Source of the DNA: Dermatophagoides farinae
Lineage: Eukaryota; Arthropoda; Arachnida; Sarcoptiformes; Pyroglyphidae
NCBI RefSeq assembly: GCF_024713945.1
Contig: NC_134680.1
Coordinates: 2,132,001-2,196,000, forward strand
DNA: 64,000 bases
Reading direction: 5' to 3'
This document shows, one piece after another, positions 51,591 through 64,000 of this stretch (its first letter is position 1; each line of letters starts with the position of its first letter). A program made the position numbers and the translations under genes. Under the pieces are notes generated by a model, which saw only the letters and a program-made list of their open reading frames with translations, searched no databases and was not told where the DNA came from.

Positions 51591-52452
51591 TTTTGAAAAA
51601 GAACGACGAAATTAAAAACGTAACAACAACAAAAATGTCCAGAAGAATTAACATATTTCTTATCATTATCATTTTACCATCATTAAAAATCATCATTTTT
51701 GTCTCCATCATCATCATCTTCATCATCAAATGACACTATTCATGATGAACCGTTTTGAAACAAACAAAATCAAACCATATTCATTGACAGATTGCACACA
51801 TGCATTAAAAAACAAATCATTTATACTTCCGGGAGAGAATATATTTTTTCAAACAATAACTACAGCAACTTTTGGTGATGGATGGATAATTTTTTTTCTT
51901 GGATAATTTCATTGCTTAAAAATTTTGTTTGTTTTTTTTCCTTTTTTTTCATTTGCTTCCAAATCCAATCCACCATCATTCCACAAACACAGAACGAACT
52001 TGTCGCTTATATACAACAACAAAAACCTAAATGACAATTTTGTTGGAAAACATAAAAAAAACAAAATTTTTTTTTTTAATTTTTATAATTCATAATCATC
52101 AAATATAAATCGCCACAAATGTATAATTTAACCATTCATAATGTCTCCGAATCACATTCACACACGCAGCGGACGGACATCATTTGATTGGGCCAAACAT
52201 CATCATTCTTTTTATTTGCTAAAAGACTTTTGTTGAATAAAAAGTTTTTTTCTTCAAATTCGAATTTTTTTATGATTTGGAAAAAAAAATACTTTAAACC
52301 GCCTTCAGATGGCAGCATTAGAATCATTGTATTTGAGCAGTTGTTGTTTTTGTTTGTTCTAACATGTTTTTTATTTGTTTGTTTCAGGAATATTTATTCT
52401 TTTTTCTAATCAATTTTTTTTCACTTTTTTTAATCATCATTCAGCAATTTTG
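51591..52452. other. Intergenic between PGRMC-like and RRM gene
   Basis: 862 bp with no gene. It should contain the PGRMC 3' UTR and the RRM gene's promoter/5' UTR; T-rich stretches and CAT runs only. Confidence 0.55.
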
Positions 52453-53426
52453 ATGTCGGAAAAGGATAAAAGTTTTCAAAAACTTGAAGAACGAACATTG
52501 GTAGTTCGAAATTTTGATCCCAATCTAACAACTAAAGAATTGTTGGAAGAATTATTCTCCAATTTTGGACCGATCAATAATGTTGTTCTTAAACGTGATT
52601 TTGCCTTTATTGGCTACACTAAGCCAGAATCGGTTGCCTATGCTTTGTAAGTTTTTAAAGTAAATTAATTGTATTTTTGTAAATTTATCATTTTTTCTAT
52701 TCTCACAGAGCAATGATGTGGGGAATCAGTCTACATGGTCGACGTCTAAATCTCTCGCCAAAACTTTCATCCGAATCATACTATTATCGTTATCTGGATT
52801 CTCTTCAAACATTTGAACAAAAATGCCATACAGATAAAAAATTTCTTGATCAATTTTTATCCGCTAAACAACATAATGAACGAAAATCCATTGTAAAAAA
52901 ATATTCGAATTCAAGAAAAGATCATGAAAAAATTGTTGCTCGATTACGGCGTTATCGACGTCATTATGATTCAGATTCCGATTATAATCCACATTTTGAT
53001 AAAAAATTGTTAGTTGACAATGATAATCGTTACGGCTATAATCATCATGATCGTTATAACGAATTTCCGGAACATTCTATGTTACTGTCGCCACCACCAT
53101 CAATGCAGCCATATCCAGCTGGATCACCATATGATCATCATTATAATAATAATGCGATATTATCAATGCCACCACCACCACCACAATCTCAACAGCCCAT
53201 TTATGATCCTCATTTTACTCCTTATGATTGTCCACCATATATGCCATCAACATCATTAACACATAGTCATCAATATCCTGGTCCATCACCACCAGGGCCA
53301 TATTATGATGATTATCAGGTAGCTACAAGTCCGCCTGATCCACCTATGGATTATGGATATCCATATGATGGACCACCACCAACAACTCGAGAAAAAAATT
53401 ATCGTAGCAGAGGTCGATATCGTTAA
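52453..53426 (+). CDS. RRM RNA-binding protein, RBM7/RBM11-like
   Basis: Exons 52453-52646 and 52709-53426 (62-nt intron); 303 aa. One RRM at about residues 14-82: RTLVVRNFDP (RNP2-like), then LKRDFAFIGYTKP (RNP1-like) and SVAYALAMMWGISLHGRRL. The last segment lines up with the SVPYAMNLLNGIKLYGRPI region of RBM7, the RNA-binding subunit of the nuclear exosome targeting (NEXT) complex. RBM7 is of similar length (266 aa in human). The C-terminal two thirds are low complexity: an Arg/Lys/Tyr/Asp-rich stretch, then Pro/Tyr/His-rich repeats ending in RSRGRYR. RRMs are numerous, so the RBM7 assignment is tentative; the RRM call is firm. An upstream in-frame ATG at 52375 is less likely because it adds a Phe-rich non-conserved lead. 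Confidence 0.75.
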
Positions 53427-56400
53427 TTTTATTATCAAATGATGAATTCAAAATCCATTTGATAAATTTTCTTTTCAATCAATATTATGGATACCTCAGA
53501 AAATTTTTTTCAATTCAAAATAACAATTTTATACAAACCAATAGTGCGAAAATGAAAACAATTTTTTATACATAAATTAAAATGGGTTTCATTCACAATT
53601 ATGTTTCTTGGATTATTTTCTATGTGATTGAAAGTTTCAAATGAGAATTAATAGGCCAAAAATGTTCCCGAATTGACATTGGAACAGTGTGATTGAGTGT
53701 GGAGAGAAAACACCAAAGGATTTTCATTATCATGACTATTCGACATGATCATCATCAATCATAATGATGATGACCATGATCATTATTGCCAATGTTTTAG
53801 GATAAAAACAAAAAAAAACATAAAATAATAATAATTCTGAGAATTTACAATTCTGATCTAATATATTAATAATAACAGGATCATCATTCATTTATGCATT
53901 TTAATTCAAATTTCGATAAAAATGGTCAATTTTTTTTTATACAAGACATACAAACACAATGGAATACAATGAATGATCATAAGACCCAAAAAATGGGTTT
54001 CGTATTCATTGTTACGCCCATCATCATCATCATCATCATATTCGATACGTGAATTGGATTAATAATGAGCTTATCATAAAAAAAATGATAACCAATAAGT
54101 AATTAGTTGTATACGTACGTTGTATTTGAATGAATATTATACATTATATTACTGATAATGGTGGTGGTTTTTGTACCGCTGGTGTTTCAAATTCAAATTC
54201 TGAAATTTTCGTACAAATTGAATTCAATAAAGAAACATACACGGATAACCTTGACAGATTGTTGTTTATCGTGGTTGTAATAATCATTTTCATTTTATGA
54301 TTTTTTTTTATTTGTTGACTTTTTAATTTTTCCAATTCAAAATGATGACAGTGATATTTTAATTTGAAAATCATTATTACTGTTGATGGTGGTGGTGGTG
54401 ATTTTTTTTCGCAAAATGCTGTAAATTTTTTTTTTTTAGTCATAATCCATTGTTGAAACTATTATTTTTTTATGACCTAATTAATTATTCGTTTTTTTTC
54501 ATGAATTGTGTGTGATTTTTTTTTTGTTGTTGTTGTTATAACGATGGAAAAAGAATTTTCATTAAAAAAAAAATTATTAAATTATGTAGCTCTAATAATT
54601 AGAATGTATGAATGATGATCACCATACATGAACATTGTGGTCACCGAGTAAATAATTTGTTCCTAATCGGAAATATTGAATACAAGTTTTGCATGTACAC
54701 ATTGCCACCATTTTAATTATAATTCTCATTATTATCCAAAGGTTATGTGCTTGAAGTAAATTCTTCATTTTGTGAAATTTTTTTTTTTTTTTTGAAAAAA
54801 AAGTTCATTTTCAAGACAGCCCAATGGATTGATGGATGGATGGATAATCAAATTTAATCATATAGCGATTATTATTATTATTTTCATTCTTCATTTCACA
54901 CTATACTACTAGTGGTCATTTTTTTTTTTTTTGAAGAAAAAAAAACTGGATAACCTTGAATGTGTCATTATCGTTATCACCCAAAATAAATTGGCCATTT
55001 CCAACACATTTGATAATGGCCAATTTTATTGATAATTTGAAGTGGAAAAATTCTTCATGAACATATTGAAACAAATAAAAGACGACAAATTAGTTAGAAT
55101 CTTTAGCTACTATAAAAAAACAGCAGTGACTGAAGTTTTACAAAATTGTTTGGCCATTTGAGAAAATTCGATTTTTTTCATATCCGTTCGATACAACCGA
55201 TATTATTAATCGATTGATTGTATTCGAATTTATCCATGTGTGTATGTGTGTGTGCGTGTGAAAATTCTATGAATTGAAGAAATTGAACAACCATCATCAT
55301 ATTGAAATCACCAAATTATCATCTTCACCATCATCATCGTGGTAAGATTCTTTTACTGATTTAATCGAAATTTTATTTCATTGTTTTTTTTTTTGTTTTG
55401 TATTTTTGTTTTTCCGGATGCAATGCACACTTATCATTCAACAAATTAAATCTCATAAAATTCATCATTCATCCTTTTATTCGAGAAAAAAATTATCATC
55501 GCTATCGATGATGTAGAAAAAAGATGGTGTCGTTGTCATTTTTTTTTTTAAATAAAATTCAATTTAATGATGATGAAAAACGTAGAAAAGATTTTGTTGT
55601 TTTAACATTTCTCTCTCTCTCTTTACCGTTGTTGTCATTATCAACATAATCATCATCATTATAGACAGGAGTCATTGAAATGTTATTTGACTATAAATTT
55701 CCATCACCGTATATCTATTTGTCTCTAATGAAATGTATTGTATACATACACACACACACAAACACACAAACAGTAGAAAACAATCACAAAAATCCAATTG
55801 GCCGGCGCATGTTAATTGGTTTTTTTCTCTCAATGAAAATGAAAACATTTACGAAAAATACGTAGATCCTATTATTATTATTATTATCTTCTTATACTGT
55901 ATGTTCGTGTGTTGGTTGTAAATGAAATGAAAATTGTCCATTTCATTTTATATCCACCATATATAAGTAGTCAATATATATCTATAACGGCCTGTTTTTT
56001 TTCAGTTATTTGATGCGAACGTTGATTGCCACATTATCATTATCGTTACAAATCGACAAACGATTTAGTATTGATCTATTAATTCGATTGGATCAAATTA
56101 ATTAATAATCATCGATATAATAAATAATCAACACAATTGAATCGATAATACATCATCGATTATTATTCAATGTTTAATTGAATTGTCGATAATTTTATGA
56201 TTCGAAATCGAATCGAATCGATTCTTGAATCACTCATTTTTTTCCGTTTTTTTCTGTTTATTATTTCTTTTCATTTTTTCTTGTTCGAAAATTTGATTTT
56301 TGAAATCCGGTGATGATTGCATTTCATGTGTGTGTGTGTGTGTGTTTGTTTGTTTGTGTTGCATTCTGATTCAAAATCAAAAAAAAAAAAAAAACAGAAA

Positions 56401-56698
56401 AAACAGTTTTTTCTCTCTTTTATCGATATCGATATTTCATCCATCAAACATGAATCGAACATCATCATCATCAGTTATATTTTGTTATCAAATGAAAATG
56501 AACAGACGTGATTTTTGACATTCGAAAATTTAAAACATTCTTGGCCTTAATAACATTTTATTTTATTTGGTGTGTGTGTGTGTGGATGTCATATTGCTAA
56601 TTTTATGTGATAATTTTTGTGTCATTCAAAATTTGTCTTCTTTATTGAATCCTTTTTTTTAAAAAATCAATTTATCATCTACAATACACATATCAATA
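53427..56698. other. Intergenic between RRM gene and ZIP transporter
   Basis: 3.3 kb with no recognised coding sequence. It contains GGT/CCA and CAT runs, long T tracts (near 54780 and 54920), and CA/TG runs near 55750, 56330 and 56572. The promoter of the ZIP gene should be near its right end. Confidence 0.55.
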
Positions 56699-58180
56699 AT
56701 GGATCATCGAATCTGGTCATTATCAACGATTAATTTGATTATCATCATTATAATTTTAGCCATTGTTTGGCAACCATTATTAACATCATCAATTATTGAT
56801 GATTCATTGCCATTATCATCGACATCGGCGGAAAATCATCATCACCATCATCATTCAACCATAACGGAAAAACATCAACGTCATCCAAAAATATCGAACT
56901 ACACAAAAGCTGAAATATGGATGAAACGATTTAATTCAAGATTTCAACCATTATTGAAACATTGTTTACAATCAACTTGTCAGGTAAATCCCAAAATTAA
57001 AATGTGTGTGTGTGTGTGTGTGCATTTGTGACTAACCAAGTAAAAACACACACAAATCGAACGAATTGATGGCAGAAATTTTGTTTTTCTCATCGATACG
57101 GATGTTGTTGTTGCTGTTGCACTCTCCTTATCATTGTTTCCTTTTTTCTGATGAAGATTGCGTAAAAGTAATCATTATCATTATATATATGATGATAATG
57201 ATAATGATAATTTTTTTTCAATTCACGAAATCTAAATTGTTATGCCAATGGCCATTTTTTTTCTTTCATTATTATGGAAATTATCTATTATATAATTTCA
57301 AATCTTATCTACAAATGACAATTTAATTTGAAATTTGAATGTCATTATCTTTTATAATAACTCTTTTTTTCATTTTTTTCATTCCGATTGTCATTACAAA
57401 ATGTCGTAATTCGTTTGATTGATTGATTTTTTTTTTTGAACTAGTGTCTAGCCAATCTAGATAATCTGGCCACAATGGCCAATGTACGTATTATGATAGA
57501 ACAAAATGATCATTCCAAACAAATTAATCTTACATCAAACCAACGACGTCGTATGGCAACCATATTATTAACAAATATAATACGTTTAGATCGTTTTCGT
57601 GAAAAATGGACGGAAGAAAATTCGTTGATTGATGACGATGAAAATCAAGATCAAGGTAAGATGGTGGAACAACATCATCTAGATTCATGGTTTGAATGTC
57701 GATTATCGAGTAAGTTATTGTTATTCATTTGATATTTTATTAGTATAACAATGTGTGTATGAGAGAGAAATAGAAACGAAAATTAATGTTTTGTTTCATT
57801 TTCATTCAATGTCATCATAATTGTTTGTTGAAAAATGTAATGGAAATTTCATAATCATCATCATCACCATAACCACAGATTGATGATGATGGTGATAGAC
57901 TAATAAATCTCATAAGATAAGTTTCAAGGATAACCAAAAAAAAAAAAAAAAAAAAAGATAAATAGATAGTACATGTGTATTGAACAATTGTATTGTGATG
58001 AAATATCAATGATTGAATGAATTGAAGTGAACCAAAATGTTAAACAGTTAAAATAATAAAGCAAGCATGACAGAAAAAAAAAATTTAAAATAAACAACAA
58101 TGATATAACATCTGACAAGAACAAAATGTCAAATTTTTAATCATAGATTTTTGTTAGTGAAAAAAAACAAGAAAATCTCT

Positions 58181-58218
<38 letters not shown>

Positions 58219-60998
58219 AACATCGATTACATCATCATCATCGAAATTGTTGTTATTGTATCATTGTTTTTGTTTCATTATGAGAAATAAAAACAAAAAT
58301 GTTTGTTTTTTTCGTTTGCTTGTTCCAAACAAAAAAAAAAAAAAATTTCATCATCCAAACATTTCCAATTGGTAGGAAAAGTAAAAATAATAATTTAGAT
58401 AATTCAATTACCACAACAACAACAACAACAACAACAACAATAGCAGCAGTTATTGATACAGATTTATTAATGTTGTTTTTTTTGTCTTTCTTCACTTTTT
58501 CTCATCACTATCATTAAAGAAGAATCGATTTGTCCTGATTCATTATCAAATCATCATATTAATTATTATGAAAAAAATCGACAACAATTATTATCATTAT
58601 TAATGCCGGATTTTTTGGCCGAATCACAACGTACAATGAATAAAAGTGAAAAATCATTATCAATGTTTTCATTTGAATTCATACAAAATCTTGATAATCT
58701 ATTACGACATTTAAATCGTAATCTAATTTCATTACCACCGATCACATCATCATCAAATATATCGATGAAATTGGAAAAATGGTTTGGACGTGAAAATATT
58801 ATCGATGATCTGAATCGTATCCATAATTTGAATAATAATGATCCTGGTTTAATTATCGAAACGATGGCATTAATCATTGTTAATCGATTGGTCAAAGGTG
58901 AAAGAATTGAATTATTTGAATCAAGATTTTTGCGTGATATAATCGATAGATATGGTATAAAACGTTCTACATCTGAATCTGCTATACATTCATCATTTTC
59001 AAACGAAAATCTCGTAATCATTGATCAATATGGATTGGCCAGATTACTCAATGATCTACATATTGGTGGTCTAATCAATCAATCGAATCATGAATCAACC
59101 GTAACTCGACATCGTGAACATCGATCTGCACCACACGAGAATCACCACAATCATCAGGTTAAATTTCTTATGAATTCGATTGAAAATAATGATGATCCAA
59201 TTGAAAAGAATATTGAATGCTATGAATATGATTTCTATGTGGAAAGAATCAGACAAATTCAACATCATATGAAACATCGAAACGATGCTAAAAATTCTTC
59301 GGAAGTGAATTTATTAACTGAAAAAGAACTTGAATATTTAGCGCCAATTTTTCTACAGCAAATTCTTTCGAAAGCCTGTGAACGTATAATGATCGATAGC
59401 GGCAATGATGATAATGGTGTTATAAAAAGAAAAATATCACATGAAAGACTTCAGTCTGAATCTAGTCATCATTTTAATCATGCTGACGATAAATTGGTTG
59501 AAAAGATGGAAAATGTCAACAACATTAGTAATGGTAAGCTCAATTTTATGTTTGGAATTTAAATTTTTTTACACTTTACTTTGTTTCATATATTTCATTA
59601 CATTGAATTTGAAATAAATTCAAACAATTAATTATTAGCTATCCTATATGGCAATATTTCTGTTCTCATCATAAGTCTATCATCTTTGGCCGGTATATTG
59701 CTCATACCAATACTGAAAAGTCGTGCATTTACATTGACCATACAGCTGTTGATTGGCTTAGCATTTAGTTCAATGTCTGGTGATGCATTATTTCATCTGA
59801 TTCCAGCCGTTCTTGGTATTCATTCACATGATAAACATGATGAAAAAAATTCAACCAATCCCCATGATGATCATAATGATGAAAATCATTTCGAATTTCT
59901 TTGGTTTATGGTTGCCATCTCTGCATCAATTTATGTACTATTTCTTTTCGAAGTGATCTCAAATGCATTAGCCAAATTGAAAGAGGATGGAAAAAAATCC
60001 GCTAAAGAATCCGGCCATTCTCATCATCATCAACAACATTATCCACATCATCATCATCATCAGGAACATCATCATGATCATCATCATGGACATTTCACAA
60101 GTGATGCTACACGTTCAAACAATAATCGAATGAAAGATTCAACATTATCGATTCAGGTAAATATCTATCACCCATATAATCGAATGCTAAGATTATAAGA
60201 TTTTTTCTTATTATTAGTCTTCATGTGATTCATCAAAAATGCCACCGACAGCAATGGCAATTACGAATATGTTAATATCTTCTAATAATAAAATCGAAGA
60301 TTCAGCCAACACGTTAAGTCCATCAATATTGTCATCATCAAATTCAAATACAACATTGATCGTTGATAAAATATCTACTAAAAATGATGATGATGATGAT
60401 GATAGTAAAAATGATGGTGGTATCATCTGTTTGGGAATGACATCATTAGCATTAATTATTACGCTTAGCGATTCCATACACAATCTTCTGGATGGTGTTG
60501 CAATCGGAATTTCATTCTCAAATAGTATTTCACGTGGATTATCCACATCTATTGCTGTGTTTTGTCATGAATTACCGCATGAATTTGGTGATTTTGCTGT
60601 GATGTTATCGACCGGAATGTCTGTACGACGTGCAGCAACAATCAATTTTGTTTCCGCATTGACTTGTTTCATTGGACTTTATATTGGCCTATTGTTGGGC
60701 AGTTCGGATCAGGCTAATCGATGGGCTTTGGCCATATGTGCTGGTCTTTTCCTTTACATCGCACTCTGTGATATGGTAAGTAATGTTATGCAAATACTAA
60801 ACTGACAAAAAAACAATGGAATTTTTTTTTACATTCCATTTTACCAACCTATAGTTACCTGAGCTTAAAGAGATGACCAATTCAATTTCCACTCGACAAT
60901 GGTGGACATCATTTCTTATGAAAAATATTGGAATAATTTCTGGTTATTGTTTCATGATATTGGTTGCCGTATATGAAGATAAGATTAATTTCGCATGA
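56699..60998 (+). CDS. SLC39A: ZIP metal transporter, SLC39A LIV-1 subfamily (ZIP4/ZIP12-like)
   Basis: Moves zinc (or a related metal) into the cytosol across the plasma or vesicle membrane. Exons: 56699-56983, 57445-57709, 58520-59533, 59639-60156, 60218-60775, 60855-60998; 927 aa, phases close. An N-terminal hydrophobic segment (residues 10-25) is a probable signal peptide. A long ectodomain follows; its end has LAPIFLQQILSKAC, like the PAL-type helical pair of ZIP4/8/12/14. TM1-3 lie in exon 4 (SGDALFHLIPAVLG in TM2). A His-rich cytosolic loop precedes TM4, which carries SIHNLLDG (His782, Asp786). TM5 carries the LIV-1 metal motif HELPHEFGD (811-819). The last segment before exon 6 is LYIALCDM, followed by LPELKEM. 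Motif and loop features favour ZIP4/ZIP12 over ZIP8/14, which have Glu in place of the first His. Length well exceeds most ZIPs. Confidence 0.92.
57710..58519 (+). other. ZIP intron 2
   Basis: 810-nt intron holding a long A tract (57938-57956), a CA array (58184-58214), a T-rich segment and a (CAA)n tract near 58411-58440. No exon was recognised. Confidence 0.75.
58184..58214 (+). repeat. (AC)n microsatellite in ZIP intron 2
   Basis: About 15 uninterrupted AC units. Confidence 0.9.
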
Positions 60999-61760
60999 AT
61001 TCATATTCAAATGAACATTTAGCAGAAAAAAAAACCAGCACACATAACAGATAAAAATGCATAAATTCCTTATAATCATGAAATGAACTCGAATTATGTA
61101 AAAAAATTTAAAATTTTTTCCCGTTAGAATCATTCATCTATTTACCGTGGAGGGAAAAAATTGATCTGATATTTCTGATATAGATCCAAAATTTATTCAT
61201 ATTTTATTTTAAATAATAATAAGGAAAATAAAAGCAAGTGATGATGATGATTAAGAAGTGGGAAAAAAATCATAATGAGGATGATGATGAGAAAAAATTC
61301 AATCATTCATCAAGGAATGAATGTTAAACGTAAAAAAAATATAAAATAAAATTCTATACAATGAAAAAAAAAATGAGATTGAAAAAAAGGGATGAATAAG
61401 TGAAAATGAAAGAAAAAATCGGAAATTTTTTTAGCTGCAGGATTTCTGTATATGTATGTATGTGTGGATTTGGATTTTGTCGTCAATATATGAAGTAGAT
61501 TTGTGTGTGTTATGAATGAAAGATTAATAAATAAATTAAAATGATGTTGATGATAATGATGATGATGATGATGATGAGGGCTTTTTTTGCTTGATTTTTG
61601 CATCGAAAAAAAAGGTCAAAGGTTTTTATGGACTTTGTTATGGATATATGCATATAGGTCATTCATAATGTCCAAAGATGATCACCATATAAAATTGATT
61701 GATTATAATTGGAGAAAAAAAATTTTTTTTTTTTTGATTTGGTTGAAATCGGTTCAGTTT
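60999..61760. other. Convergent intergenic region, ZIP and dusky-like 3' ends
   Basis: 762 bp between two stop codons on opposite strands, so it holds both 3' UTRs. A plus-strand AATAAA at 61227-61232 could end the ZIP transcript. An ATG/GAT run lies near 61545-61576. No gene is recognised. Confidence 0.55.
61227..61232 (+). promoter_or_regulatory. Candidate poly(A) signal of the ZIP gene
   Basis: AATAAA about 230 nt after the stop; chance occurrence is likely in this base composition. Confidence 0.25.
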
Positions 61761-64000
61761 TTAATGATACATAACATAGCCATTTGTACCTCCGGCTGTT
61801 GCTTGTACCCGTGGTGATAATATCGATGAGCTACTTAGATAACCACCATTTGTACCATTACCCGACATGACCGGTATGACCGTCTGTTGTGATCCATAGC
61901 TACTATCATGGCTATTCTGTTCATGTTTACTACGTTTACCATTTTTAATCAACTGTGCTTCTTTGGCCGAAGTTTTTTTACTTGAAGATTTGCCATTTAA
62001 ATGTACGGCACCATGTAACATGGCAGCTGCAGCCGCATGATCACCATAAATTGAACGTTTACGGCAACACATAACCACTGAACAAGTGCAGAAAAATAAT
62101 GCCAAAGTCGATAATGTTACGAAACATACGAGAAAATTAATCGATGACATGCAAATTTTTTCATTTATCTTTTCCGAGAGCCAAGATTTCGGCCCAATTC
62201 GATAATGAGGATGACTACTGAATGTTCCATTAGATGTTTCATTCGTTTCTATAATCGATTGTTGTTCGGCAGTTAATTTATCCGATGTAGCAAAACTAAG
62301 ATCACCAGTCGATATGACACGTATAACTTTTTCTACACCAACCTCTTTAGCTGCGGTTACATTTGTTTCTTGAAGGATTTCTTTCAATTCACCACTTACA
62401 TCACGAACTTCACGAGGTCGAGCCAATACACTATTATCCGATCGTCCAGGTAGTTCACCGATTTGTGCTGCCGCTGATGGCAAATCCGAACTAAGATAAA
62501 TGTCACCACCGCTACTACCGCCCATAATATCTCGATGGTTTTGTAGATTTTGCATTGTACCAGTGATCTGATGATTAATATAATGAATATTCGATTGACC
62601 CGATTGATCACATTGTTCCGGACAGCTATTTTTACAGATCTGAATGGTACATTGAAAATGTACTTCCATTGAATCGGGAAATTTGAATGCCTGGAAATGT
62701 GCGTAGCTCAACACCGATGCACTTGAGCCAAAGTTTTTGATTTTCGTAAATTTAGACATAAGTTTCGATCGTACAATACAACCGTTGGTGTCGACTAATT
62801 CGATTGGTGCTCGTTTGCCATCATGAGCTACACAATTTCTGACCAACATATCGAATTTATTCTCCTCATCTTTGATAGCTAATACCATTGTCATTGTTTG
62901 GCCAATTTTTACAATACCGGCTACTTCACTTGCCCATGGACCACGACCAACTTGAATCTGCATCCAACAACCGACATTATCACCAGCGAAATCGGCTCGA
63001 ACTACATCGACCATATCGACTGGGAATGGACGGAATGATACGGATTTTTCATATTGATCATGCCATGTGCATCGAAGTTTCCGCGCCTGATCCCAGGCTT
63101 CTTGTACGAATGGATCATATTGAAATATAACGGTGTTTTCGAAAAAGTTTCCAGCATTAACATTGCCATAGGCTGTCAATGAATTTGGTCCCATATTACC
63201 GGTGGTACCACAACTATCGATTCGTATATCGAAATAAATTGATGAACGACCAGAACCGGATGGCAAATGGATACAATTCGGTTGACTAAAATGTCCTTTA
63301 CTGAAGATGATACCATTGAATGGACGATCAAATTCAACTGATACTTTCATGAAATTCTTTTCACATTTAACATCTAAATGAACAATTTTAGCTAATTCAG
63401 GCTGAGCAATAGGCCATATTTCATTAGATGATGTTTGACGATCGTAATCTGGATGTAAAAGATACAAATTAGAATGAGATTGAGTTTGGAAACTATATAT
63501 CATATATTACCGTTGATCAATTCATTGTGTCTATCATCACCTGAATCGATATATTCGGCAATAGTGTGGACCATTGGATCAATACCACTCATACCTACTG
63601 GTTCAATATCGATATGAGCTGGTGATCCAGGTGGACCTTGTTGTTGTTGTTGTTGCTGTGGTGGTGGTGGTGGTGGACCTTGATGATGCATCATTTGTGA
63701 TTGTGGTTGAGGAGGCATCAATGATTTTGGTCCTGGTTGCATAATTCCATTTGAACCATGTGGTGGTAATGATTTAAAGATTGGTTGATGACTACCATAT
63801 CCTGGGGGTGGTGGGTGTTGTTGAAATTGTGGTGGTGGCGGTCCTCGATGACCTGGATTTGGTCCATTTGGTGGAAATGATGGTCGCATATTTTGTGGAC
63901 CTGGTTGACGCATCATTTGTGGTCCTGGACCACGCATTGGTTGCGGCGGTGGAGGATGTGAATGATGAACTTGTCGTAACATATTCGAACTGGATGTCAT
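61761..64000 (-). CDS. dyl: Dusky/dusky-like zona pellucida-domain cuticle protein, 5' partial
   Basis: Arthropod ZP-domain membrane protein that shapes apical extracellular matrix and cuticle. Exons (minus): from the edge at 64000 to 63511, and 63448-61761 with the stop; 62-nt intron, phase closes. The first segment is Pro/Gln/Gly-rich low complexity. The ATG at the very edge may be internal, so the true start is unknown. The ZP domain includes KCEKNFMKVSVEFDRPF, QYDPFVQEAWDQARKLRCTW, GPWASEVAGIVKIGQTMTMV, FDMLVRNCVAHDGKRAPIEL and FQAFKFPDSMEVHFQC; these blocks are nearly those of fly dusky-like. A candidate furin-type site (RPREVR) follows the domain. Near the C terminus is one transmembrane helix (about FLVCFVTLSTLALFFC), then Cys-Cys-Arg-Lys-Arg and a short cytoplasmic tail. 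Dusky versus dusky-like cannot be settled from sequence alone. Confidence 0.92.

Noticed and set aside
58566-59021. 151-codon minus-strand frame opposite the ZIP gene
   Set aside because: Shadow of ZIP exon 3, which has correct splice phases and family motifs.
61545-61580. Regular ATG/GAT repeats considered as a CRISPR-like array
   Set aside because: These are simple trinucleotide repeats without spacers; the window is a eukaryotic nuclear sequence.

Overview
This is a eukaryotic nuclear window: very AT-rich, full of microsatellites, with spliced genes whose introns are mostly short (about 60-300 nt) and use GT..AG borders. The gene set (an insect-type D2-like dopamine receptor, a dusky/dusky-like ZP protein that builds arthropod cuticle) marks an arthropod. 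The short introns, AT richness and Asn/Asp/Thr/Gln-rich inserts make an astigmatid mite (dust-mite type) my best guess, but that placement is inference.

Layout. 1-7994: minus-strand D2-like dopamine receptor, five coding exons found; the last exon(s) with TM6-TM7 lie beyond the left edge. 7995-42380: about 34 kb with no recognisable host gene. It holds simple repeats, a 199-bp pogo-like MITE (17204-17402), a rearranged Ty1/copia element with target-site duplications (18550-20500) and a possible dispersed-repeat fragment near 40.83-41.05 kb. 42381-64000 is gene-dense: XRCC1 (-), ERO1 (+), a PGRMC-type cytochrome-b5-fold protein (+), an RRM protein resembling RBM7 (+), a LIV-1-type ZIP metal transporter (+) and a dusky-like ZP protein (-, running off the right edge). 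XRCC1 and ERO1 are divergent across a 1-kb gap; ZIP and the ZP gene converge. I rebuilt exons from splice consensus, reading phase and family alignment, and every internal phase closes.

The most unusual object is the copia element. A perfect 5-bp target-site duplication brackets a mosaic: a 5' LTR and primer-binding site, one frameshifted gag, an inverted copia protease, an antisense open frame for the N-terminal CH domain of the kinetochore protein Nuf2, a second and different gag, and a truncated 3' LTR. The Nuf2 frame and the protease lie in one frame separated by a single TAA. It looks like host-gene capture by an LTR retroelement.

The host genes do not form one pathway. They cover neuromodulation (dopamine), single-strand-break repair (XRCC1), oxidative folding in the ER (ERO1), membrane haem/steroid biology (PGRMC), RNA processing (RRM), zinc uptake (ZIP) and apical cuticle shaping (ZP). 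Several depart from their families: XRCC1 ends after one BRCT, ERO1 has a membrane anchor and lacks the N-terminal CxC pairs, and the dopamine receptor has very long low-complexity segments.
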